NCBI RefSeq assembly: GCF_006120725.1
Contig: NZ_SWMU01000003.1
Location: 124,001-188,000 of the forward strand
DNA: 64,000 bases
Source of the DNA: Mesohalobacter halotolerans
GTDB taxonomy: Bacteria > Bacteroidota > Bacteroidia > Flavobacteriales > Flavobacteriaceae
Direction of reading: 5' to 3'
The notes beneath the pieces were generated by a model that had not been told where the DNA came from, searched no databases, and saw only the letters and a list, made by a program, of their open reading frames with translations. The position numbers and the translations under genes are program-made. Shown piece after piece: positions 29,456-38,744 of this stretch (positions are counted from its first letter, which is position 1; each line of letters begins with the position of its first letter).

Positions 29456-32270
29456 ATGAAAAAAATATTACTCAATCTTTTTTTTTTTACTGTCTTTTGT
29501 TGTTTTGGGACATGCACAAGTCCAACAGGGCACTTTTAGCATCAATCCGGCAACATTTGAAGAGGATGAACAGATCACAATAACCGTATCAGGTGTAGAC
29601 CCAAGTATATGGGGAGTTTCAGACGTTTATCTGTGGGCGTGGTACTTCAATCCTGATGGAAGTTTTGGTGGAGATTCTCCAACTAATGGCTCTTGGACAA
29701 ATTCTGACGAGTCTCAAAAAATGACAGACAATGGAGATGGTACATTTTCTTTTACCATTACCCCTACTAATTTTTACAGTACAACAAATATTGGCACTCT
29801 TGGTATGCTTGTAAAAGCTGATGACGGAACCGGAGATAAAAAAACCCAAGATCATTTAGTTCCCGTTGGAAGTTTCCAATTATTTCTTGATAGCTCGCTA
29901 GACGATGTTAATATTGTTGATCAAGGCAATTCTTTAACTATTTCGGCCACAACAAGTTTAGCAGCAAACTTTGAATTATTTGCCAACGGTACTTCTATTG
30001 ATACTCAAAACAACACTACAAGTTACAATTTTAATTATACAGTCAATAATGATGCTGCTTTTGAACTGGTTGCAACAGAACCCAACACAAGCGAAGTTCA
30101 AACCGCTGAATTTAATGTTATTACAACCCCAGTTGTAAACAATGCGCCCGTTCCAGCAGGAATGCAAGACGGTATAAATTACGATATCAATAATCCTGAT
30201 GAGATCACATTAGTGCTATACGCACCCAACAAAAACTTTGTCCATGTCATTGGAAATTTTGATAATAACGACTGGAATTTAAGTAATAACTACTTGATGA
30301 ATCGTGACCCTTCCAATGATAGGTTTTGGATTACAATTAATGGACTCAACAACCATCCTAGTAATAATTTTCTATTTCAATATGTTGTTGATGCCGAGAT
30401 AAACGTTGCAGATCCATACTCAGAGTTAGTATTAGATCCATTTAATGATCCTTTTATTGATAACACAGTATTCCCTAATATACCAGCTTATCCAGAAGAT
30501 AAAACTACTGAATTGATATCTTGGGTGAGATTAAATCAGCCTGAATATCAATGGCAAGTCCCAAATTTTCAACGACCCGATCAGGACGAATTGGTTGTTT
30601 ATGAATTGCTGATAAGAGATTTTGACGCTGCTCATACCTTTAATTCTGTGGTGAATAGATTGGATTATTTGGAAGACTTAGGTATCAACGCCATTGAATT
30701 GATGCCAGTGAATGAATTTGATGGTAATATCAGTTGGGGATACAATCCTGCTCTTCACGGTGCTTTAGACAAATATTATGGGACACCGGAAGACTTTAAA
30801 AACTTTGTTGATGAATGTCACTTAAGAGGTATCGCTGTTATCTTAGATGTGGTGTATAACCATGCCACCGGTCAAAATCCTTATTACAGAATGTGGAATG
30901 ATTGTAACGGGTGTACTGTTGGTCAAGCGACAAACGACAATCCATTTTTTAATGTCAATGATCCTAACACCTCATTTTCATTCTTTAATGATATGGATCA
31001 TGAATCAACCGATATGGAAGAGTATATGGATCGTATGAATTTATACTGGTTAGAAGAATACAATATAGATGGTTATCGCTTTGATTTTACCAAAGGGTTT
31101 ACAAATGTCGTTGGTGACGGAGGCGGTTTTGACGCTTCCAGAATCAACAATCTTAACAGGATGTACGACGTTATCAGAGCAGCTGATCCTACAGCATACG
31201 TTATCTTAGAGCACTTTGCGCCAAACAGTGAAGAAACACAATTAATAAACCATAGATTGACCACTGATCCTAATGAACCAGGTATGCAAGTTTGGGGCAA
31301 TTTTAATTTTACCTATAACCAAGCGACTATGGGTTATGATAATTCTGATTTTTCTTTTATCAAATACCAAAATCGTGGTTGGTCAACTCCATCCAATATG
31401 AGCTATATGGAGAGCCACGACGAAGAGCGCTTGATGTATAAAAATTTAGAATTTGGAAATAGTTCAGGATCTTATGATATTACAAATTTAAACACTGGAT
31501 TGGAACGTCTTGAAATAGCCGGAGCTTTCTTTTTCCCTATTCCTGGACCAAAAATGCTATGGCAATTTGGAGAATTGGGCTATGATTTTAGTATCAATTA
31601 TTGTCCAAATGGAACAATTGATAACAGTTGTAGAACTGCACCAAAACCTATTCCGTGGGGCTTAAACTATAATACAAACCCTAACAGAACTCAGGTTTAT
31701 GATACCTGGAGCAAATTAATTAACCTTAAACTTCAGGAACCCATTTTTGACACCCCTAACTTTACTTTAGAAGTATCTGATGATGTGGAAAAGAAAATTT
31801 TCTTAGTCGATGATAATGCGGGTCCAAATGATTTAGAATATGTAACTATTGTTGGGAATTTTGGGGTCAACACGATTACGACTCAACCTTTTTTCCAGGA
31901 AACTGGAGCATGGTATGATTTGATGACTGAAACCCCTTTACAGGTCAATGACACAAATATGTCTATCACATTGGCTCCAGGTGAATTTAAAATGTATGGT
32001 AATGAGTTGGTGACTTTATCAAATGAAGATTTTAATACTTTTGAAAATGAAATTGTTATCCACCCTAACCCTTCATCAGATTATTTTTCGCTTAATAAAC
32101 CTGCCAAAAGTATCACAATTTATAATGTTACAGGTCAGATTGTCAAACAATTTGAAGGTGATTTTAACATCAACCAGCGTTATAATATTGAAGCTTTAAA
32201 TAGCGGTTTATACTTTGTAAAAGTTCAATCTCAAGAAAAAACTTTGTCTGTTAAGCTTATAAAAGATTAA
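29456..32270 (+). pseudogene. Secreted GH13 alpha-amylase with T9SS sorting domain; signal peptide out of frame at an 11-T run
   Basis: The expected start is ATG 29456 (MKKILLNLFF), but the signal peptide is out of frame with the body. Removing one T from the 11-T run at 29478-29488 would give MKKILLNLFFLLSFVVLGHAQ, a perfect signal peptide running straight into the mature protein. As written, the body is open only from a TTG at 29505 (numbering below). It holds N-terminal beta modules (about 10-110), a CBM48-like domain (about 225-330, VIGNFDNNDW), and a GH13 barrel with DVVYNHATG, Asp527 in GYRFDF, Glu569 in ILEHFAP and Asp639 in ESHDEER. A type IX secretion tail follows (IHPNPSSDYF, then GLYFVKV, about 848-921). 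It is the SusG-equivalent surface or secreted amylase. The lesion could be real decay, phase variation, rescue by slippage on the T run, or a sequencing error. Confidence 0.8.
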
Positions 32271-32297
32271 TAGGTATTGCTTTGTTCTCATTAAGCA

Positions 32298-32330
32298 GAA
32301 AAGGCGACTCACAACGAGTCGCCTTTTTAT
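32298..32330 (+). terminator. Intrinsic terminator after the amylase gene
   Basis: A 12-bp perfect stem, AAAAGGCGACTC (32299-32310) with GAGTCGCCTTTT (32316-32327), has an ACAAC loop and T-rich tail. A-run and T-run flanks let it serve the convergent bcp gene too. Confidence 0.9.
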
Positions 32331-32351
32331 TTTAAATTTTTATGATGAAAA

Positions 32352-32801
32352 TTAAAGGATTTGTTCTGCGTGGGCTTTAGTTTTAACTTTAGAAATCACT
32401 TCTTCAATTTTGCCTTCTTCATCAATAACAAAAGTGGTTCGGTGTATACCATCATATTCTTTACCCATGAACTTTTTTGGTCCCCAAACGCCAAAAGCCT
32501 CAATCACCGATTTGTCCTCATCGGCAAGTAATGGGAAAGGCAACTCATATTTGTTTTTAAAATTTTGTTGACGTTTTGGCGAATCAGCGCTCACACCTAG
32601 AATTTTATAGCCTTTATCCTGAAAAGTACTCCAATGGTCCCGTAGATTACAAGCTTCTGCAGTACATCCCGGTGTACTGGCTTTTGGATAAAAGAAAACC
32701 ACAAGTTTATTTCCTTTAAAGTCTTTTAATTCATGAACGTTGCTGTCTTGATCTTTGGCTGAAAAATTCGGAGCGTTATCGCCTGCTTTTAATGTTGTCA
32801 T
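32352..32801 (-). CDS. bcp: Thioredoxin-dependent thiol peroxidase (bacterioferritin comigratory protein)
   Basis: A 149-residue peroxiredoxin of the BCP/PrxQ class. The peroxidatic Cys46 and resolving Cys51 are in STPGCTAEACNLRD, the typical five-residue spacing of this class. FFYPKAS precedes and FGVWGPKKFMGKEYDG follows as in family members. It reduces hydrogen peroxide and organic hydroperoxides using thioredoxin, in the cytosol. It is divergent from nth with only 28 bases between the start codons, so the promoters must overlap. Confidence 0.95.
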   Translation of the reverse strand: MTTLKAGDNAPNFSAKDQDSNVHELKDFKGNKLVVFFYPKASTPGCTAEACNLRDHWSTFQDKGYKILGVSADSPKRQQNFKNKYELPFPLLADEDKSVIEAFGVWGPKKFMGKEYDGIHRTTFVIDEEGKIEEVISKVKTKAHAEQIL

Positions 32802-32829
32802 AATGTATTTTTGTTTAAAATTACAGAAA

Positions 32830-33522
32830 ATGAAGAAGTCTGAGAAAGTAAATTTCGTTATAAATACGTTAAATGAAATTTATCCGAAAATTCCTATCCC
32901 GTTAGACCATAAAGATCCTTATACTTTATTGATTGCAGTTTTGCTTTCAGCTCAAAGCACTGATAAGAGAGTAAACCAAATCACGCCTTTACTTTTTGAA
33001 CAAGCAGACAATCCCTACGATATGGTTAAATTAAGTGTAGACCAGATTAGAGAAATTATCAAACCTGTAGGGTTATCCCCTATGAAGTCTAAAGGTATTT
33101 ATGGCTTATCAAAAATTCTCATTGAAAAATACGAGGCTAAAGTACCACAAAGCTTTAAGGCCTTGGAAGCGCTGCCAGCAGTAGGTCATAAAACGGCAAG
33201 TGTGGTGATGTCCCAAGCCTTTGGTGTGCCTGCTTTTCCTGTTGACACACACATTCATCGCATGATGTATCGCTGGAATTTATCTACGGGCAAGAATGTA
33301 AAGCAAACTGAAAAAGATGCGAAACGGCTATTTCCAAAAGATTTATGGAATAAACTTCACTTGCAGATCATTTGGTATGGAAGAGAATATAGCCCTGCGC
33401 GCGGTTGGGATTTAGACAAAGACATCATTACCCGAACCATTGGAAGACAGTCGGTTATAAAATCCTATTACAAAAAAAGCACCCGAAAACAATCAGGTGC
33501 TAAAAATGAAACTAACAAATAA
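32830..33522 (+). CDS. nth: Endonuclease III-family DNA glycosylase/AP lyase lacking the iron-sulfur cluster
   Basis: I start at ATG 32830 (MKKSEKVNF), giving 230 residues; an upstream in-frame start at 32755 would run inside bcp on the other strand and adds no family sequence. The helix-hairpin-helix is LEALPAVGHKTASVV with catalytic Lys121, and the second catalytic residue is Asp139 in FPVDTHIHRM. It removes oxidised pyrimidines in base excision repair. The C-terminal four-cysteine [4Fe-4S] motif of Escherichia coli Nth is absent: the segment reads YGREYSPARGWDLDKD, and the protein has no cysteine at all. Confidence 0.92.
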   Translation: MKKSEKVNFVINTLNEIYPKIPIPLDHKDPYTLLIAVLLSAQSTDKRVNQITPLLFEQADNPYDMVKLSVDQIREIIKPVGLSPMKSKGIYGLSKILIEKYEAKVPQSFKALEALPAVGHKTASVVMSQAFGVPAFPVDTHIHRMMYRWNLSTGKNVKQTEKDAKRLFPKDLWNKLHLQIIWYGREYSPARGWDLDKDIITRTIGRQSVIKSYYKKSTRKQSGAKNETNK

Positions 33523-33526
33523 AAGA

Positions 33527-33676
33527 CTAATTCTGAATACTTTCAAATTGAAGATTTTTATGGTTGATAATCTTCAAAGCTTTTGAATAGTTAAGAAGGA
33601 AATTTATACATTCCTTCGAGGGTTCAACGTTTTCCACCTTTTTTTTTGGTGATGGGTTTAAGTAGAGGTTTGCCAT
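33527..33676 (-). CDS. Small hypothetical protein (49 aa)
   Basis: A 49-codon frame from ATG 33676 to TAG 33529-33527 lies between the convergent nth gene and the sigma-factor gene, in the sigma factor's orientation. It begins MANLYLNPSPKKKVEN and ends with KIINHKNLQFESIQN. It is basic near the N-terminus, with a helical middle (INFLLNYSKALKI), and has no signal peptide or membrane segment. It fills most of the 213-base gap, starts 60 bases after the sigma-factor stop, and its composition looks coding. I do not recognise a function. A short product downstream of a sigma factor could be a co-expressed regulator, but this is a guess. Confidence 0.55.
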   Translation of the reverse strand: MANLYLNPSPKKKVENVEPSKECINFLLNYSKALKIINHKNLQFESIQN

Positions 33677-33735
33677 ATAAAAATTTTATTTAAATAACAA
33701 ACGTACTAAAGACCAATTTATTGTTTTATTTTAAA

Positions 33736-34326
33736 TTATTTTTCGGTTAAAATGATATTTCGTTCTTCAATAATTTTTCTTAAATTAATTAAAGCATAAC
33801 GCATACGCCCTAGAGCAGTATTAATACTAACATCAGTTTTATAGGCAATTTCTTTAAAGCTGTATTCATTGTAAATACGCATTTCTAAAACTTCTTTTTG
33901 ATCGTCAGGTAACTCTTTAATTAAGGATTTGACATCACTCTCAATTTGGTTTTTAATCAAATTTGACTCTGCATTCAAATTGTCATCTTTAATTACTGAA
34001 AATATATCAAAATCTGTTTTGGTATCAAATTTTGGCATGCGATTACTTTTTCTAAAGTGGTCGATTACCAGATTATGTGCTATTCGCATAACCCAAGGTA
34101 AAAATTTACCTTCTTCATTATACTTACCTCGCTTTAAGGTATTAATGACTTTTATAAAGGTATCTTGAAAAACATCTTCGGCTAGATCTCTATCTTGAAT
34201 TTTTGAGATAATAAATCCAAATATTTTATGTTTATGCCTATTAATGAGTTGACATAATGCATTTTCATTCCCGCCCAAATAGCTTCTTATAAGCTCAGCT
34301 TCCGAAATTGTTTGTTGTTGTTTCAT
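33736..34326 (-). CDS. RNA polymerase sigma-70 family factor (ECF type)
   Basis: A 196-residue sigma factor with regions 2 and 4 only. Region 2 contains DRDLAEDVFQDTFIKVINTL and LPWVMRIAHNLVIDHFRK. Region 4 has LPDDQKEVLEMRIYNEYSFKEIA and the helix-turn-helix VSINTALGRMRYALINLRK. It directs RNA polymerase to a regulon that cannot be read here. No anti-sigma gene with a membrane segment is adjacent; a 49-residue gene follows. It is divergent from uvrA across a 225-base spacer. It may be a general flavobacterial stationary-phase or stress sigma, which is an inference. Confidence 0.93.
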   Translation of the reverse strand: MKQQQTISEAELIRSYLGGNENALCQLINRHKHKIFGFIISKIQDRDLAEDVFQDTFIKVINTLKRGKYNEEGKFLPWVMRIAHNLVIDHFRKSNRMPKFDTKTDFDIFSVIKDDNLNAESNLIKNQIESDVKSLIKELPDDQKEVLEMRIYNEYSFKEIAYKTDVSINTALGRMRYALINLRKIIEERNIILTEK

Positions 34327-34528
34327 AACATTACTTTGATCCCAATTATGGGTTTTCTTTAATTTTTATAAGCTAAAAGAGTAATGCTATGCTATAGGCA
34401 ATTGTATTTATTTGAATGTCAAATATATAATTTTATTTAAAATCGCAAAATTTTAATTTATTATTTAACATTTACTAATTGAACTTAAATTTAACAATTG
34501 GCTATCCCTAAAGCTAATCTTGTCATTC

Positions 34529-34536
34529 TATATTTG
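34529..34536 (+). promoter_or_regulatory. -7 promoter element of uvrA
   Basis: TATATTTG, a perfect match to the Bacteroidota -7 consensus TAnnTTTG, lies 15 bases before the uvrA start. No TTG at the ideal 19-base spacing was found. Confidence 0.45.
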
Positions 34537-34551
34537 TAGCTTTAGTTAATT

Positions 34552-37344
34552 ATGACAAAAAATCCACTAAATCTAAATCCCTTAAAAAACATCATTATTA
34601 AAGGGGCAAAAATGCACAACCTCAAAAATATTGATGTTGTCATTCCCAGGAATCAACTTGTTGTCATTACGGGTTTATCTGGTTCAGGCAAGTCTAGCCT
34701 AGCATTTGATACACTTTACGCCGAAGGCCAGCGACGATATGTAGAAAGCCTCTCATCTTATGCCAGACAATTTATGGGAAAGCTCAACAAACCTAAAGTT
34801 GAGGATATAAAAGGCATAGCCCCTGCCATTGCTATTGAGCAAAAGGTCAACAGCACCAATCCGCGTTCTACTGTTGGCACTACTACTGAAATTTACGATT
34901 ATCTCAAATTACTTTACGCCAGAATTGGAAAAACCTACTCTCCTATTTCCGGAAAAATCGTCAAAAAAGATCGCGTTGCTGATGTTATTGACACAGTTAA
35001 AGGTATTGAAGAAAAAACAAAATTATTACTTCTTGCACCCATTAAAATTGATAAAAAACGCAAAATAAAAGACCATCTCAACGTCTTACTGAAACAAGGT
35101 TATAGCCGAATAATGTTTAAAGGTGAAATCATAAGGCTTGAAGAAGCCCTCAAAAAAAGAATTTCACGAAAAGATTTATTTCTTGTTGTCGACCGCATAG
35201 TGGTAAAACACAACGAAGATTTTTACAACCGTTTAGCCGATGCCTTTGAAAATGCCTTTTATGAAGGTCACGGTCACATCATCTTAAATAACCTTAAAAC
35301 TGAAAATGAACAGAGATTCAGTAATGTTTTTGAACGTGATGGGATGAAATTTCTAGAGCCTAACATCCATTTGTTTAGTTTCAATAATCCATACGGCGCT
35401 TGCCCTGAATGTGAAGGCTACGGCGATGTCATTGGTCTGGATGAAGATTTAATCATACCTAATACGGGCTTGAGCATTTATGAAAATGCAATATATCCCT
35501 GGCGTGGTGATTCTTTAAGTTGGTACCGTGACCAATTGGTCAAAAATGCCCATCACTTTGATTTCCCGGTACATAAACCTTACCACAAACTTTCTGAATC
35601 ACAAAAAAACTTACTTTGGGAAGGCAATGAATACTTCAAAGGACTCAACGCATTTTTTAAGAAACTTGAAGCCAAATCTTATAAAATCCAAAATCGGGTG
35701 TTATTGTCGCGCTATCGTGGTAAAACCAAATGTAAGACTTGTCAAGGTAAGCGCTTAAGACCTGAGGCCAATTACGTCAAAATTCAAGACAAAAGCATTT
35801 CAGACCTAGTAGACTTACCACTTCATAAAGTGCTTCAGTTTTTTAAAAGTCTCGAATTGTCGGACCACGACAAAATGGTCTCTAAACGACTTTTAAAAGA
35901 AATCACTACACGGCTTCAATTTTTAATGGATGTGGGGTTAAGTTATTTGACACTCAACCGAAAATCAAATACATTATCGGGTGGCGAATCGCAACGCATT
36001 AATTTGGCAACCTCACTTGGGAGTAGTCTTGTCGGCTCGATGTATATTCTAGACGAACCCTCTATTGGTCTACATTCACGCGATAGTGAACGACTTATAA
36101 AAGTTTTAAAAAACCTAAGAGATCTTGGCAACACCGTGATTGTGGTCGAACACGATGAAGACATTATGAAATCAGCCGATTTAATCATAGATATCGGACC
36201 AGAAGCAGGCGTTCACGGTGGTGAAGTTGTCGCTTATGGTGAATTTGAAAAGGTTTGTAAATCAAAATCTTTAACCGGTCAATATTTGAGTGAGAAACAA
36301 TCAATTGAAGTACCGAAACAAAGACGTCAAATCAAAAAACAATTGCTCATTAAGGGTGCTCGCACCAATAATTTAAAAAATATTGATGTTAAAATTCCCT
36401 TGAACATGTTGACCTTAATAACCGGCGTTTCGGGTAGTGGCAAAAGCACTTTGGTCAAAAATATTTTATATCCAGCACTTAGTAAAGCTTTGGGGATACA
36501 CGGCCGCAAAACAGGTCAGTTTGATACTCTTGAAGGCGATATAAAAAGTTTGAAACAAGTTGAATATATCGATCAAAACCCTATTGGTCGGTCATCGCGA
36601 TCCAACCCTGTAACCTATGTCAAAGCCTATGATGATATCCGCAATTTGTTTGCCAAACAAAAATTATCAAAACTTAGAAATTTTAAAGCCAAGCACTTTA
36701 GCTTTAATGTAGATGGCGGTCGATGCGAAAAATGTCAAGGCGAAGGCGAAATCACCATAGAAATGCAATTTATGGCCGATGTGCATATTCTTTGTGATGC
36801 TTGTCAAGGCAAGCGTTTTAAACCCGAAGTCATTGAGGTAAAATATGAAGACAAATCCATAGATGATATCCTGAGTATGAGTATTGATGAAGCTATGGAC
36901 TTTTTTGAAGATCATAACCAAGATAAAATCGTAAAAAAACTTCAACCGCTTCAAGACGTAGGCTTAGGCTATGTGGCTTTAGGGCAAAGTTCTTCTACCC
37001 TATCGGGTGGTGAAGCTCAACGTATCAAATTAGCCACATTTTTAGGTAAAAGCCAGAAAGCGCAGAATACATTATTTATTTTTGACGAACCTACAACTGG
37101 CCTGCACTTTCACGATATCAAAAAATTGTTAAAATCTTTTGAGGCTTTAATCGAAAAAGGACATTCAATAGTGGTAATAGAGCATCAACTCGACTTGATA
37201 AAATGTGCTGATTATATTATAGACCTCGGCCCTGAAGGTGGTGAAAATGGTGGTGACTTAATGGCTGCTGGAGAACCAGAAGAAGTCATAAAATCAAAAC
37301 AATCGCTGACGGCAAAATATTTAAAAAGTAAGTTGAACGCATAA
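34552..37344 (+). CDS. uvrA: Excinuclease ABC subunit A
   Basis: A 930-residue UvrA with two ABC ATPase halves. The first Walker A is GLSGSGKSSLAFD near residue 42 and the second GVSGSGKSTLVKN near residue 625. ABC signatures are TLSGGESQRINLA and TLSGGEAQRIKLA. Zinc-binding pairs are seen as CPECEGYG, CKTCQGKR, CEKCQGEGE and CDACQGKRF. The segment between the first Walker A and first zinc site is full length, so the UvrB-interaction domain is present; the short UvrA2 form that lacks it is unlikely. UvrA finds bulky DNA lesions and loads UvrB. Many Bacteroidota carry more than one UvrA, so a paralogue elsewhere is possible. Confidence 0.95.
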   Translation: MTKNPLNLNPLKNIIIKGAKMHNLKNIDVVIPRNQLVVITGLSGSGKSSLAFDTLYAEGQRRYVESLSSYARQFMGKLNKPKVEDIKGIAPAIAIEQKVNSTNPRSTVGTTTEIYDYLKLLYARIGKTYSPISGKIVKKDRVADVIDTVKGIEEKTKLLLLAPIKIDKKRKIKDHLNVLLKQGYSRIMFKGEIIRLEEALKKRISRKDLFLVVDRIVVKHNEDFYNRLADAFENAFYEGHGHIILNNLKTENEQRFSNVFERDGMKFLEPNIHLFSFNNPYGACPECEGYGDVIGLDEDLIIPNTGLSIYENAIYPWRGDSLSWYRDQLVKNAHHFDFPVHKPYHKLSESQKNLLWEGNEYFKGLNAFFKKLEAKSYKIQNRVLLSRYRGKTKCKTCQGKRLRPEANYVKIQDKSISDLVDLPLHKVLQFFKSLELSDHDKMVSKRLLKEITTRLQFLMDVGLSYLTLNRKSNTLSGGESQRINLATSLGSSLVGSMYILDEPSIGLHSRDSERLIKVLKNLRDLGNTVIVVEHDEDIMKSADLIIDIGPEAGVHGGEVVAYGEFEKVCKSKSLTGQYLSEKQSIEVPKQRRQIKKQLLIKGARTNNLKNIDVKIPLNMLTLITGVSGSGKSTLVKNILYPALSKALGIHGRKTGQFDTLEGDIKSLKQVEYIDQNPIGRSSRSNPVTYVKAYDDIRNLFAKQKLSKLRNFKAKHFSFNVDGGRCEKCQGEGEITIEMQFMADVHILCDACQGKRFKPEVIEVKYEDKSIDDILSMSIDEAMDFFEDHNQDKIVKKLQPLQDVGLGYVALGQSSSTLSGGEAQRIKLATFLGKSQKAQNTLFIFDEPTTGLHFHDIKKLLKSFEALIEKGHSIVVIEHQLDLIKCADYIIDLGPEGGENGGDLMAAGEPEEVIKSKQSLTAKYLKSKLNA

Positions 37345-37471
37345 AATAAAAATTCAGCATTGGCAGTTATCCACTTATAGTAAAAAACTGCAGCAATTGG
37401 CTTTTTTTAAAACCTGATTTAAATACCAGCTAAAACCTAATTACCAATATTATTTTATTTGACATAAAGTC

Positions 37472-37501
37472 TTGTTTTTAAGTATAAAAAGTTTATTTTT
37501 G
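37472..37501 (+). promoter_or_regulatory. Promoter of the rpsF-rpsR-rplI operon
   Basis: TTG at 37472-37474 and TATTTTTG at 37494-37501 are exactly 19 bases apart, a full match to the Bacteroidota consensus. The following GCACCCG is common at ribosomal-gene starts in this phylum. The rpsF ATG is 27 bases downstream. Confidence 0.75.
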
Positions 37502-37527
37502 CACCCGTTTAATTTAAAACTATAATT

Positions 37528-37866
37528 ATGAACCAGTACGAAACTGTTTTCATTTTGAATCCCGTTTTATCTGAAGACCAGATAAAGGAAACAGTCAAAA
37601 AGTTCGAAGATTATTTATCTTCACAAGGTGCAGAAATGGTGCACAAAGAAGATTGGGGCCTCAAAAAATTGGCTTACCCTATCGAAAACAAAAAAAGTGG
37701 TTTCTACCGTTTATTAGAATTTAAGGTAAAACCTGAAATCATCGACAACTTTGAGATGATGATGAGACAAGACGAGCGTGTGATGCGTTTCTTAACTGTA
37801 AAGTTAGACAAATATGCCATAGAATGGGCAAGAGAACGCGTAAAACGAACCAAACAAAAAGCTTAA
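37528..37866 (+). CDS. rpsF: 30S ribosomal protein S6
   Basis: A 112-residue S6 starting MNQYETVFILNPVLSEDQ. The family stretch EDWGLKKLAYPIENKKSGFYRLLEF is clear by eye, as is the C-terminal basic tail. It binds the platform of the small ribosomal subunit as a heterodimer with S18. It heads a three-gene ribosomal operon; rpsR starts three bases after its stop. Confidence 0.98.
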   Translation: MNQYETVFILNPVLSEDQIKETVKKFEDYLSSQGAEMVHKEDWGLKKLAYPIENKKSGFYRLLEFKVKPEIIDNFEMMMRQDERVMRFLTVKLDKYAIEWARERVKRTKQKA

Positions 37867-37869
37867 GCC

Positions 37870-38166
37870 ATGTCAAAAATTGAAGAACAATCTAAAGAAA
37901 AAAATGAAGGCGAAATCAGATATTTGACGCCTCTTGATATTGAAACTAAAAGTAAAAAACGTTTTTGCCGTTTCAAAAGAGCGGGTATAAAATACGTCGA
38001 TTACAAAAACGCAGATTTCTTGATGGAATTTGTAAACGAACAAGGTAAAATCCTACCTAGACGTCTTACTGGAACTTCTTTTAAATACCAAAGAAAAGTA
38101 GCCCAAGCTGTTAAACGCGCAAGACACTTAGCCTTAATGCCTTACGTAGGTGATTTACTTAAATAA
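37870..38166 (+). CDS. rpsR: 30S ribosomal protein S18
   Basis: A 98-residue S18 with an acidic N-terminal extension ([15 protein letters not shown]) before the conserved core [19 protein letters not shown] and the C-terminal [30 protein letters not shown]. The core has the usual length; the extension is common in Bacteroidota. It partners S6 on the 30S platform. It lies 3 bases after rpsF and 12 bases before rplI. Confidence 0.98.
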   Translation: MSKIEEQSKEKNEGEIRYLTPLDIETKSKKRFCRFKRAGIKYVDYKNADFLMEFVNEQGKILPRRLTGTSFKYQRKVAQAVKRARHLALMPYVGDLLK

Positions 38167-38178
38167 AACCGAACAAAC

Positions 38179-38628
38179 ATGGAACTTATACTGAAAAAAG
38201 ACATTGAAAATTTAGGTTTTGCTGATGATGTAGTCACTGTTAAAAATGGCTATGGCCGCAATTATTTAATACCGCAAGGCTATGCTGTTTTAGCAACTTC
38301 ATCGGCCAAAAAAGTTTTGGCAGAAAACTTAAAGCAACGCGCTCATAAAGAAGAAAAAGTCATTAAAGAAGCTAAAGAAGCCGCTTCAAAACTTGACGGT
38401 TTAGAACTCAAAATTTCAGCTAAAGCTGGTGCTGGTGATAAACTTTTTGGAAGTATTACCAACGCCAACTTAAGCGAAGCTTTAGCCGATAAAGGTGTAG
38501 AAATTGACAAAAAATTCATTTCTATATTTGGTGGTAATATTAAAAGGTTAGGACAATATGAAGCTAAAATCAGATTCCATAGAGAAGTTGTGGTAGATTT
38601 TACGTTTGATGTTGTCGCTGAAGCTTAA
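38179..38628 (+). CDS. rplI: 50S ribosomal protein L9
   Basis: A 149-residue L9. The N-terminal RNA-binding domain begins MELILKKDIENLGFADDVVTVKNGYGRNYLIPQG, the long connecting helix is lysine and glutamate rich (residues about 45-70), and the C-terminal domain contains GSITNANLSEAL. It binds 23S rRNA at the base of the L1 stalk. It is the last gene of the rpsF operon and is followed by a strong terminator. Confidence 0.98.
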   Translation: MELILKKDIENLGFADDVVTVKNGYGRNYLIPQGYAVLATSSAKKVLAENLKQRAHKEEKVIKEAKEAASKLDGLELKISAKAGAGDKLFGSITNANLSEALADKGVEIDKKFISIFGGNIKRLGQYEAKIRFHREVVVDFTFDVVAEA

Positions 38629-38649
38629 AACATTTTTTGTTATTTATTG

Positions 38650-38680
38650 ATAAAACCTCGTCAATTGACGAGGTTTTTTT
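38650..38680 (+). terminator. Intrinsic terminator of the rpsF operon
   Basis: An 11-bp perfect stem AAAACCTCGTC/GACGAGGTTTT with an AATT loop is followed by further T residues, 24 bases after the rplI stop. Confidence 0.92.
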
Positions 38681-38744
38681 ATATAAACTCTTTAAGCTTA
38701 TAGGAAATATTTTTAAATTTCATTAAATTGCCATTTTATATACT

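Noticed and set aside
31073-31300. A 75-codon minus-strand frame inside the amylase gene
   Set aside because: Antisense to the conserved catalytic core; no independent support.
37354-37410. Possible terminator after uvrA (GCAGTT/AACTGC with a later T run)
   Set aside because: The stem is only 6 bp with a long loop, and the T run is displaced from it.
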